Positions 10,513 through 18,237 of a stretch of 23,960 nucleotides of DNA are shown here, one piece after another. The notes below the pieces were generated by a model. The model did not search any database, was not told the origin of the DNA, and saw only the letters and a program-made list of their open reading frames with translations. Within the stretch, counting starts at the first letter, position 1. Each line of letters begins with the position of its first letter. Where the stretch lies: contig JBDRBI010000097.1 of the NCBI GenBank assembly GCA_043822885.1, forward strand, positions 1 through 23,960, written 5' to 3'. The translations under genes were made by a program, and so were the position numbers. Origin of the DNA: Aadella sp043822885 (GTDB taxonomy: Bacteria; Omnitrophota; Gorgyraeia; Tantalellales; Tantalellaceae).

Positions 10513-13381
10513 GCATGAGCCTTTTAAACGGTTTTTTCCAGTTCTTTTTCAATGTGTCTATATCGGTGCGCACTGTTTCTTCTCCCTTAAGCCCTTTTAT
10601 TAGCATTTTCCGGTCTTTTCTTATCGCGCCAAGCTTTCCTATCGGCTGCCCTTTCATTTCTTTTTCAAAAATATCCGAACTTGCGGAGGGTACTTCCACG
10701 ATAAAACGTGAATTCGATTCGGAAAAAAGTATAACATCGTTTCTATCTATGCCCCTCTCTTTAGGGACTTTCTTGAGAGAAATATCCGCGCCGAAACCTC
10801 CGGAAAAAAGCATTTCCGAAATACATACGCCTATCCCGCCTTCGGAACAGTCATGAGCGGAAACAATAAGGCCTTTCTGTATCAGAGAAGTCACTTTTTT
10901 CATCAACCGCAAAGATCCTTTGGGATCGACCCGGGGAACTCTGCCGCCTTTTTTATTTTTTGATACGAAATATTGAGACCCGCCCATTTCCTGATAGGTT
11001 TTTCCTATTGCATACAGCGCATTTCCCGGACTCTTAACATCCGATGAGATCGTCTTACGGACATCATCAACAACGCTTATCGCGGATATCAGGAGCGTAG
11101 GAGGTATAGAAATCGTCTTTTTCCCGCTGTTAAATTCGTTGTTCAAGCTGTCTTTCCCGGAAATAAACGGTGTCCCATAGACTTTGGCCATATCATAACA
11201 GGCCATAGACGAGCGGACTAAGCCTCCCAGCTGCAAGGGTGAATCTGTGTTTCCCCAACAAAAATTATCCAAAAGCGCGGTTTTTGTAATATCCCCTCCT
11301 ACCGCGACTATTTGTCTTAGCGCTTCATCTATAACGCTTGCGGCCATCCAGTAAGGATCAATATCGCCATAAGACGGAGAAATACCGTTGGAAAGAGCTA
11401 TCCCTTTGTAACTGTCGAATAACGGTCTTGTTACGGAAGCGTCCTGAGGTCCGTCATTTTCTTCTCCGATAAACGGTTTTAAGACACTTCCCCCCTGAAC
11501 TTCATGATCATATTGCCGCACTATCCATTCTTTACTGCAAACATTCCAACAGGAAAGCACCTTTAACAGATCTTTTGTAAGATCTTTTTTTCTCGGAGGA
11601 AGTATATTTTTATTTTCTTTTTTCGCTTTCCATACGGCTTTCCTGGTTACGCGCGGCAGACCTTCGTGTATAAACGACATATCTATATCAGCGCAAAGGT
11701 TACTCTCATAATACAATTCAAGTTTTTTTGTGTCGGTAAACTTTCCTATGACCGTTGCCTCTACGTTCTCGCTTTCGAATATTTCCATCAACTTCTTGAG
11801 TTTTTTAGGTTTTACGGCCAGTACCATTCTTTCTTGCGCTTCCGATATCCAAATTTCCCAAGGTTGTAACCCCTCATATTTAAGCGGAGCTTTATCCAGA
11901 TATACTTCCGCGCCGGTCTCTTCCCCCATTTCACCGACCGCGCTGGAAAATCCTCCCGCTCCGCAATCGGTTATAGCGTCATAAAGACCTTGATCCCGGG
12001 CAACAAGCAGCGTATCCAGTACTTTTTTTTCCGTTATAGGGTTGCCGATCTGGACAGCCGAGCCGGAAACTGTCTCGGATTCCATTGTCAATTCGGAGGA
12101 AGAGAACGTGGCTCCGTGTATACCATCACGTCCGGTACGGCCTCCGACGGCTACGATCAAGTCTCCCGATGAGACTTTTTTAAATGAAAATTTTGCCGGC
12201 ATGATACCAACATTGCCGCAAAACACCAAGGGATTCCCGATATATCTCTCATCGAAACAAACCGCCCCATTTACGGTAGGAATACCCATCTTGTTGCCGT
12301 AATCACGTACTCCGCTTACCACGCCCTTTAAAACTCTCTTAGGATGAAGCGCTCCCTTTGGTACGCCGGATTGACCGATATCAGGATTCCCGAAGCAAAA
12401 AATGTCCGTGTTGATGATCGGTTTTGCTCCGAGGCCGGTCCCCATCGGATCGCGGATCACTCCTCCTATTCCCGTTTCTGCGCCTCCATAAGGTTCTAAT
12501 GCGGACGGATGATTGTGCGTCTCTACTTTGAAGCAAATATTGTTCTTATTATCGAACTTGATTATTCCGGCATTATCCTTAAAGACAGAAACACACCAAT
12601 CTTTAGCAAGGTCTTTGGTGACCTTCATCACTGTTTCTTTTAGAAGATTCTTATAGAGTTTTCCGTTGTAAAGAACGGATCCCATCATGGTCTTGTGTTT
12701 GCAATGTTCGCTCCATGTCTGAGCTAAGGTCTCTAATTCACAATCCGTGGGATTTCGTTTTAGCGCGCGGTAATGTTTTCGAATTGCCTTCATCTCTACG
12801 AGGCTCAAATACAATTGTCCGTCTTTACTTATATTTCTCAGTTCGCGGTCGGTCGCGTCAAGAATATTTATCTCGATGCGCTTAAACTCATAGGTTTTAA
12901 GTTCTCCCTCGCTTTCATCGGAAGAAACTACATGCTGAATGACCTTGTTGTATAAAAGCGTGTTCGTGATCCTGTCCATCTCTTCGGAGGAAAGTTTTCC
13001 GAAAATAACATATTTCTTAAACGTTGAGAACGCGTTTATACCTTTTATACCCATATCTTTAGAGGCTTTCAGGGCGCTCTCCGCGACGGGATCCATCACT
13101 CCGGAATTGTAAGTTATCTCTCTTACGTGTACGCTATTTGACGGTTCATGTAAAAACCCGCCTCGATAATTCGATTCTTGTGAGACCTTATCCGTAAGTA
13201 TTTCTTTCGCCAAAAGAGCCAGCTCTTTTTCGGAAACTTCGCCGGTTACGGAATACCCTTGAATGTATTCTACCTTTTCCGCGCTATCAATGCCGATATC
13301 CCTAATATCGCTCTTTAACGCTTCCGCAACCGCGTCATATACGCCCTTTTTATCACGAACCTCTATCCGAGCATGTTTCAT
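10499..13381 (-). CDS. purL: FGAM synthase catalytic subunit PurL with PurS-like N-terminal repeats
   Basis: At 960 residues it is between small PurL (about 740) and the 1295-residue E. coli enzyme that has its own glutaminase. It makes FGAM from FGAR, ATP and ammonia from PurQ. Residues about 1-67 and 83-151 each look like a PurS unit (MKHARIEVRDKKGVYDAVAE; GVMDPVAESALKASKDMGI), so two PurS-like repeats are fused in front. The AIRS-type catalytic core starts near 190: TWSEHCKHKT at 222-231, FKVETHNHPSALEPYGGAE at 284-302 and the GGIGVCISEMLFSGG region near the C-terminus. No separate purS is seen in the window, which agrees with the fusion. GGAG lies four bases before the ATG. It leads the purL-purQ-LOG-PilZ operon. 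Confidence 0.95.
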   Translation of the reverse strand: MKHARIEVRDKKGVYDAVAEALKSDIRDIGIDSAEKVEYIQGYSVTGEVSEKELALLAKEILTDKVSQESNYRGGFLHEPSNSVHVREITYNSGVMDPVAESALKASKDMGIKGINAFSTFKKYVIFGKLSSEEMDRITNTLLYNKVIQHVVSSDESEGELKTYEFKRIEINILDATDRELRNISKDGQLYLSLVEMKAIRKHYRALKRNPTDCELETLAQTWSEHCKHKTMMGSVLYNGKLYKNLLKETVMKVTKDLAKDWCVSVFKDNAGIIKFDNKNNICFKVETHNHPSALEPYGGAETGIGGVIRDPMGTGLGAKPIINTDIFCFGNPDIGQSGVPKGALHPKRVLKGVVSGVRDYGNKMGIPTVNGAVCFDERYIGNPLVFCGNVGIMPAKFSFKKVSSGDLIVAVGGRTGRDGIHGATFSSSELTMESETVSGSAVQIGNPITEKKVLDTLLVARDQGLYDAITDCGAGGFSSAVGEMGEETGAEVYLDKAPLKYEGLQPWEIWISEAQERMVLAVKPKKLKKLMEIFESENVEATVIGKFTDTKKLELYYESNLCADIDMSFIHEGLPRVTRKAVWKAKKENKNILPPRKKDLTKDLLKVLSCWNVCSKEWIVRQYDHEVQGGSVLKPFIGEENDGPQDASVTRPLFDSYKGIALSNGISPSYGDIDPYWMAASVIDEALRQIVAVGGDITKTALLDNFCWGNTDSPLQLGGLVRSSMACYDMAKVYGTPFISGKDSLNNEFNSGKKTISIPPTLLISAISVVDDVRKTISSDVKSPGNALYAIGKTYQEMGGSQYFVSKNKKGGRVPRVDPKGSLRLMKKVTSLIQKGLIVSAHDCSEGGIGVCISEMLFSGGFGADISLKKVPKERGIDRNDVILFSESNSRFIVEVPSASSDIFEKEMKGQPIGKLGAIRKDRKMLIKGLKGEETVRTDIDTLKKNWKKPFKRLMHEEN

Positions 13382-13410
13382 TTTACTCCGATCTGTTGAA
13401 ATGTCCTATC

Positions 13411-13510
13411 CGTCATTGCGAGCGAATGCAATGAGCGAAGCAATCTGAACAACATCTATCAACATCGTGAGATTGCTTCGTCGTCGCTTCGCTCCTTCTC
13501 GCAAAGACGG
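13411..13510. repeat. REP-like palindromic intergenic element, copy 2 (guaA-purL spacer)
   Basis: Two long inverted arms: CGTCATTGCGAGCGAATGCA to GAAGCAATCT on the left and AGATTGCTTCGTCGTCGCTT to TCGCAAAGACGG on the right, with about 20 bases between. It fills most of the 144 bp guaA-purL spacer, directly upstream of the purL leader. Confidence 0.85.
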
Positions 13511-13525
13511 GGCTAGAGCGCTTTC

Positions 13526-15079
13526 CTACTCCCATTCAATAGTGCTTGGCGGTTTGGAACTTATATCAAAGACTACCCGATTTATTCCTTCTACCTGATT
13601 TATAATGCGATTTGACATCTCCGCTAAAACGTCGTACGGTATTTTTGCCCAATCGGCGGTCATGCCGTCAACACTGGTTACAGCCCGTATAGCTATGGTG
13701 TTTTCATATGTACGATCATCCCCCATTACCCCTACGCTCTTTACCGGCAGAAAAACACCGAATATCTGCCATGTCTTGTAATATATGTTTTTCTTTTTCG
13801 CGATGTCTATTATAAGCCAATCGGCTTCCTTCAGTATGTTCAAACGGCTTTCGGTTATTTCTCCTAGAATACGCACCGCCAATCCCGGCCCGGGAAAGGG
13901 CTGTCTCTGGGTGAGACCTTTCGGGAGCCCAAGTTCTTCCCCTACTTTCCGAACTTCATCTTTAAATAAATCCCTCAACGGTTCTACCAATTTAAGTCCC
14001 ATTTTTTTCGGAAGACCTCCGACATTATGATGAGATTTTATCATCTTACTCGGTCCCCCAAAAAAGGATTGTGATTCTATAACATCAGGATAAAGCGTTC
14101 CTTGCGCTAAAAATTCAACATTTTTTTTCTTTTTGGCGGCAGATTCAAAAACCTTTATGAACGTCCGTCCGATGATCATACGTTTTTTTTCGGGGTCTTC
14201 TACACCTTTCAACGCTGTTAAGAATTGACGCCTGGCGTCAACTACGGTTAGATCAAGTTTTATGTTAGAAGTGAACAGTTTTCTGACGCGTTCGGCTTCA
14301 CCTTTCCGCAAAAAACCGTTGTCGACAAATATGCAGTGAAGCTTTTTTCCTAAAGCTTTATTAAGAAGTACCGCGCTGACCGTAGAATCCACTCCGCCGG
14401 AAAGACCCAGTATAACTTCTTTTTTTCCGACTTGCTCCTTGATCTCCTCAACTTTTTTTTCGATAAAAGACCTCATGGTCCAGGTCTTTTTACACTCGCA
14501 GACATTGAACAAAAAATTCTTTAATATTTTCCCGCCCTCTTCGGTATGAACCACTTCGGGATGGAATTGAACGCCGTATATCCTTTTTTTAGGATCAAAG
14601 AACGCCGCGCACGATGTATTCTCGCTTTTCGCTATGGTCTTAAACCCTTTAGGAAGACGTTCGACTTTATCCCTATGGCTCATCCAAGTTGCGCTGTCGG
14701 GAGAGATCCCCTTAAAAATGGGATTTTGTCTTCGAAAAGATACGCGCGTTCTGCCGTACTCTCTTTTTCCGCTTTTTTTGATCTTACCGCCGGAGAGTTT
14801 TCCTATGAGCTGCATCCCGTAACAAATACCGAGAACAGGTATTCCCATCTCCAAAATACGTTTATCAAAAGTGGGAGCGCCTTTATCGTATACACTCGAA
14901 GGTCCTCCGGAAACGATAATACCCGCTGGGTTCAACTTTTTTATTTTCTCTATCGAGACCGAAGGGGATTCAATGACCGAATGTACCCGATTTTCCCTGA
15001 TACGCCGAGCGATAAGCTGAACATATTGAGACCCGAAATCAATAACTAACATGTCTTCCCGTGTATTCTCCCTGATCAT
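13526..15079 (-). CDS. guaA: GMP synthase (glutamine-hydrolysing)
   Basis: Full length at 517 residues. The class I amidotransferase domain fills about 1-195 with C86 in LGICYGMQ and H173/E175 in GVQFHPEV. The ATP pyrophosphatase domain begins near 205 with the PP-loop LGLSGGVDST at 224-233. The C-terminal dimerisation part ends with the family signature DISSKPPSTIEWE. It converts XMP to GMP using ATP and glutamine. Two starts are possible: the ATG at 15077-15079, with AAGG about eight bases before it, or one at 15050-15052 with GGGAAG before it, giving MLVIDFGSQYVQLIARRIRE like many family members. I report the longer form. It lies between REP-like elements on both sides, so it may be its own transcription unit. 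Confidence 0.97.
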   Translation of the reverse strand: MIRENTREDMLVIDFGSQYVQLIARRIRENRVHSVIESPSVSIEKIKKLNPAGIIVSGGPSSVYDKGAPTFDKRILEMGIPVLGICYGMQLIGKLSGGKIKKSGKREYGRTRVSFRRQNPIFKGISPDSATWMSHRDKVERLPKGFKTIAKSENTSCAAFFDPKKRIYGVQFHPEVVHTEEGGKILKNFLFNVCECKKTWTMRSFIEKKVEEIKEQVGKKEVILGLSGGVDSTVSAVLLNKALGKKLHCIFVDNGFLRKGEAERVRKLFTSNIKLDLTVVDARRQFLTALKGVEDPEKKRMIIGRTFIKVFESAAKKKKNVEFLAQGTLYPDVIESQSFFGGPSKMIKSHHNVGGLPKKMGLKLVEPLRDLFKDEVRKVGEELGLPKGLTQRQPFPGPGLAVRILGEITESRLNILKEADWLIIDIAKKKNIYYKTWQIFGVFLPVKSVGVMGDDRTYENTIAIRAVTSVDGMTADWAKIPYDVLAEMSNRIINQVEGINRVVFDISSKPPSTIEWE

Positions 15080-15100
15080 AAAACCGACCTTATGTGGTTA

Positions 15101-15180
15101 AATTGCTTCGTCGCTTCGCTCCTCCAATGACGGGGTGATGTACGTCTCTCTGTCATTGCGAGCGAAGCGAAGCAATCTCC
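15101..15180. repeat. REP-like intergenic element, copy 3 (icd-guaA spacer), arms in inside-out order
   Basis: The arm AATTGCTTCGTCGCTTCGCT to CAATGACGGGG (15101-15136) is followed after about 15 bases by GTCATTGCGAGCGAAGCGAA to GCAATCT (15152-15178). The order of the arms is reversed compared with copies 1 and 2. It lies directly upstream of the guaA leader in a 153 bp spacer. Confidence 0.8.
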
Positions 15181-15232
15181 TTCATACCCGTCATTTATGG
15201 GGACTTCTTCAGTCTCTCCCGTTCTCTTGCAA

Positions 15233-16441
15233 TTACGTGGTGGCGTACTTTTTCCATTTTCTCGCCAAGTCCGGATCGTCTACCCAATCTAATAAGTACG
15301 AAGTAAATTCTTCTCCGGTCACGCCGTTATCGCGTCCCGTAATGACCACTTTCTTTTCGAACTGTCCGCTTACCTCAAGAGCCATATCAAGTTTATCCGC
15401 TCGTTCCGTAAACCCGATATGCCTAAGGAGCATCGCGGCCGCTCTTATCATCGAAGAAGGATCCGCGTATATATCTCTTCCTTCATCTACCATCCTCGGA
15501 GCGCTGCCGTGAATAGCCTCGAACATGGCCCATTTTTTTCCTATATTGGCGCTTCCTGCCGTTCCCACTCCGCCTTGGATCTGCGCCGCTTCATCCGTAA
15601 GTATATCGCCGTACAGATTCGGCAGCACCAGCACCTCAAAATCTTTTCTCCTGGCCGGATCTAAAAGCTTTGCCGTCATTATGTCAATATACCATTCGTC
15701 CGAAGTAATGCCAAACTTTTTATATTCTTCGGCGATCATCTTAGCGGTACGTGAAAACCTTCCGTCCGTTGTCTTGATAACATTAGCTTTGGTAACGACC
15801 GTAACGCGTTTTTTGTTGTTGTTCTTCGCGTACTCGAACGCCATCCGTATTATCCTCTCGGCTCCCTGCTGTGTTATCACTTTAAAATCCACACTGAGAT
15901 CCTCGCTTACATCAATGCCTCTTGAACCCAGAACATAGGCGCCTTCCGTATTCTCTCTAAAAAAACACCAGTCTATTCCCTCGGCCGATATTTTTACAGG
16001 ACGCACATTGGCAAATAGATCTAATTCCCTTCTCATCGCCACATTAGCGCTTTCTATATTGGGCCACTTGTCTCCTGTCTGCGGGGTTGTCGTCGGGCCT
16101 TTCAGAATAACATTACATTTTTTGATCTCTGTCAAGACATCCGAGGGTATCGCTTGTCCGCATTTCACCCGGTTTTCGATAGTTAACCCTTTTATGTCGC
16201 GAAATTCGACAGCTCCTTCCTTCTTTTCTTTCAAGAGCATATGTTCAAGAACCCGTTGAGCGTGTTTTGAGATGATCCTGCCTATCCCGTCTCCCCAACA
16301 AATACCGATCACGATCGGCTTGAGGGTCTTATAATTCGTCCACCCCTCGTTCTTTTTCATCGTCTCAATACGCTCAAGTTGTTCTTCCATTAATTTACCG
16401 AAATGTTCCTTAGCTTTTTTTATCATGTCATTATTTTTCAT
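15233..16441 (-). CDS. icd: Isocitrate dehydrogenase (isocitrate/isopropylmalate family)
   Basis: The 402-residue protein has the family signature NLYGDILTDEAAQIQGGVGT followed by AGSANIG at 275-301. It carries RENTEGAYV at 162-170, the catalytic lysine region VVTKANVIKTTDGRF at 215-229 and the substrate loop SANVAMRREL at 131-140. S131 and N133 in that loop favour isocitrate over isopropylmalate. It oxidatively decarboxylates isocitrate to 2-oxoglutarate. The cofactor region HGSAPRMVDEGRDIYADP has R-M where NADP enzymes usually have K-Y and NAD enzymes D-I, so cofactor choice is uncertain. The ATG at 16439-16441 has AGGAGG seven bases upstream and overlaps the end of pyrG by 11 bp; the frame stays open upstream but only inside pyrG. 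The pairing with pyrG is unusual. Confidence 0.9.
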   Translation of the reverse strand: MKNNDMIKKAKEHFGKLMEEQLERIETMKKNEGWTNYKTLKPIVIGICWGDGIGRIISKHAQRVLEHMLLKEKKEGAVEFRDIKGLTIENRVKCGQAIPSDVLTEIKKCNVILKGPTTTPQTGDKWPNIESANVAMRRELDLFANVRPVKISAEGIDWCFFRENTEGAYVLGSRGIDVSEDLSVDFKVITQQGAERIIRMAFEYAKNNNKKRVTVVTKANVIKTTDGRFSRTAKMIAEEYKKFGITSDEWYIDIMTAKLLDPARRKDFEVLVLPNLYGDILTDEAAQIQGGVGTAGSANIGKKWAMFEAIHGSAPRMVDEGRDIYADPSSMIRAAAMLLRHIGFTERADKLDMALEVSGQFEKKVVITGRDNGVTGEEFTSYLLDWVDDPDLARKWKKYATT

Positions 16442-18056
16442 GTTTTTTCCTCCTGTTCCCGGCAGCGCGCATAAAATCTTTGAACAAAGGATGCGGTCTA
16501 TCCGGTTTTGACCTGAATTCCGGATGGAATTGTACCGCAAGGAACCAAGGATGATCCTTAAGCTCTATGATCTCCACTAAATTGCCCCTAGGATGTATCC
16601 CGCTTAAGATCATTCCCTTTTCAGTTAAGAGTGTCTTGTACTCACCGTTAAACTCATATCTATGCCGATGTCTTTCCCATATCTCTTTATTCCCGTATAT
16701 TCTATCAGCCAATGTGCCTTTTTCCAACTTACAAAGATATTTTCCAAGACGCATCGTTCCGCCTTTCCATTTTATTTTCTTCTGTTCGGAAAGCAGCGAG
16801 ATAACAGGCGCCTTTGTCTTTTTTTTGAACTCGGTTGAATTAGCGTCCTTCAATCCGCAAACATTACGCGCGAACTCTATCACGGCTATCTGCATACCGA
16901 GACATATGCCGAAATACGGGATCTTATTCTCTCTAGCGTATTTTGCGACGGCGAGTTTACCTTCGATACCCCGAAAACCGAAACCTCCCGGAACCAATAT
17001 CCCCGACACTCCTTTAAAAATGTCCTTTAATTCTTTTTTATTTTTTTTATCAAGCTTGTCTGACTCTATTTTAACCAAGTCCAATCTGATGTTGTTTGCT
17101 ATCGCTCCGTGCGCCAGAGCCTCGTCTATGGATTTGTAGGCATCTTGAAGAGTAAGATATTTACCCACTATGCCTATTTTCACCGATCTTTTCGCTTTTC
17201 TTTTTCTTTCTACGATCTTTGCCCAAGCATCGGTGCTTTTTCTCTTTTTCGTTTTAAGACCGAGTTTTTTAAGTAAGATCTTGTCCAGCCCTTTTTCTTT
17301 GAAATTTAACGGTATTTTGTAGATGTCGTCCACGTCAGCGGCTTCGATAACGCATTCTTCTTCCACATTGCAGAACAAAGAGATCTTTGATCTTGATCCC
17401 TTATCCAGGGGTCTTTCCGTACGCACCATAAGTATTTCCGGCTGGATACCGATCTCCCTTAATTTCCCCACGGAATGCTGAGTGGGTTTAGTCTTTATTT
17501 CTCCTGCGGCTTTAATAAAAGGTATAAGCGTCAGATGTATATTTATGGCGTTTTCCACGCCTTCTTCATTTTTCATCTGACGTATCGCTTCTAAAAAGGG
17601 AAGCCCCTCGATATCTCCGACGGTCCCGCCTAATTCGACTATTACGATATCAACCTTATTTTCTCTCTTCACTCTCCGTATGCCGTCCTTTATCGCGTTT
17701 GTGATATGCGGGACGACCTGAACAGTAGCTCCCAAAAAGGCGCCTTTCCTTTCCTTTTCAATAACTTCCTGATAGATCTTTCCTGTCGTTACATTGCTTG
17801 AATGAGTAAGGGGTGAATCCGTGTAGCGGTAATAATGTCCCAGGTCAAGATCGGTTTCCGCGCCGTCATCCGTAACGTATACCTCGCCGTGTTGATACGG
17901 GTTCATGGTCCCGGGATCGACGTTTATGTAAGGATCGCACTTTAGAAGCGCTATTCGGTACCCGTTCCATTCCAAAAGTTTTCCGACAGACGCGGCGGCT
18001 ATCCCCTTACCAAGACTTGAAACGACCCCGCCTGTTACAAAAATATATTTTGCCAT
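16431..18056 (-). CDS. pyrG: CTP synthase
   Basis: The 541-residue protein has the normal length. The synthase domain begins MAKYIFVTGGVVSSLGKGIA with the P-loop-like SLGKG and continues with KCDPYINVDPGTMNPYQHGE and GGTVGDIEGLPFLEA. The class I amidotransferase domain begins near 293, with C385 in YFGICLGMQ and H511/E513 in AVQFHPEF. It aminates UTP to CTP. I chose the ATG at 18054-18056, with AAGGTGGA spaced four to five bases away; the GTG three codons earlier is part of that SD. An inverted octamer array (18073-18096) ends five bases upstream of the SD, and its partner array touches the purF stop. They could fold near the ribosome site, which is inference. icd overlaps the 3' end. Confidence 0.97.
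   Translation of the reverse strand: MAKYIFVTGGVVSSLGKGIAAASVGKLLEWNGYRIALLKCDPYINVDPGTMNPYQHGEVYVTDDGAETDLDLGHYYRYTDSPLTHSSNVTTGKIYQEVIEKERKGAFLGATVQVVPHITNAIKDGIRRVKRENKVDIVIVELGGTVGDIEGLPFLEAIRQMKNEEGVENAINIHLTLIPFIKAAGEIKTKPTQHSVGKLREIGIQPEILMVRTERPLDKGSRSKISLFCNVEEECVIEAADVDDIYKIPLNFKEKGLDKILLKKLGLKTKKRKSTDAWAKIVERKRKAKRSVKIGIVGKYLTLQDAYKSIDEALAHGAIANNIRLDLVKIESDKLDKKNKKELKDIFKGVSGILVPGGFGFRGIEGKLAVAKYARENKIPYFGICLGMQIAVIEFARNVCGLKDANSTEFKKKTKAPVISLLSEQKKIKWKGGTMRLGKYLCKLEKGTLADRIYGNKEIWERHRHRYEFNGEYKTLLTEKGMILSGIHPRGNLVEIIELKDHPWFLAVQFHPEFRSKPDRPHPLFKDFMRAAGNRRKKHEK
16449..16454 (-). promoter_or_regulatory. SD inside pyrG that fixes the icd start
   Basis: AGGAGG on the minus strand lies seven bases before the icd ATG (16439-16441) and encodes part of the pyrG C-terminal residues NRRKKHEK. 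It rules out the longer in-frame extension. Confidence 0.75.
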
Positions 18057-18072
18057 GATATCCACCTTATCG

Positions 18073-18096
18073 GTTCAATGGTTCAATGGTTCAATA
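18073..18096. repeat. GTTCAATG octamer array (3 units) just upstream of the pyrG SD
   Basis: Units GTTCAATG, GTTCAATG and GTTCAATA are the reverse complement of the YATTNAAC units at 18132-18235. On the pyrG strand the array reads TATTGAAC, CATTGAAC, CATTGAAC followed by CG, then the SD AAGGTGGA. Confidence 0.85.
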
Positions 18097-18131
18097 GTTT
18101 GCTTGTCAGTCTTTGACTTATTTTTTTCAAA

Positions 18132-18235
18132 CATTTACCCATTTAACTATTCAACCATTTAACCATTGAACTATTTAACCATCCCACCATTCACCCATTT
18201 AACCATTCAACTATTTAACTATTGAACCGTCCCGC
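18132..18235. repeat. 13-unit YATTNAAC octamer array between pyrG and the purF stop
   Basis: Thirteen consecutive 8 bp units stay in exact register over 104 bp. Ten are variants of YATTNAAC or YATTNACC (for example CATTTAAC, TATTCAAC, CATTGAAC); CATCCCAC and CGTCCCGC diverge more. The array ends three bases before the purF stop at 18238-18240. The 8 bp period excludes conserved coding. It fills most of the 181 bp spacer. Confidence 0.9.
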
Positions 18236-18237
18236 CA

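Noticed and set aside
15233..16441. 3-isopropylmalate or homoisocitrate dehydrogenase
   Set aside because: S131/N133 in the substrate loop and RENTEGAY fit isocitrate dehydrogenase better, and no leucine genes are nearby. Some uncertainty remains.
16442..16540. 33-codon N-terminal extension of icd
   Set aside because: It lies entirely inside pyrG, its residues do not resemble the family, and AGGAGG precedes the ATG at 16439-16441.
18132..18235. CRISPR array
   Set aside because: Units are contiguous 8-mers without spacers, and no cas gene is present.
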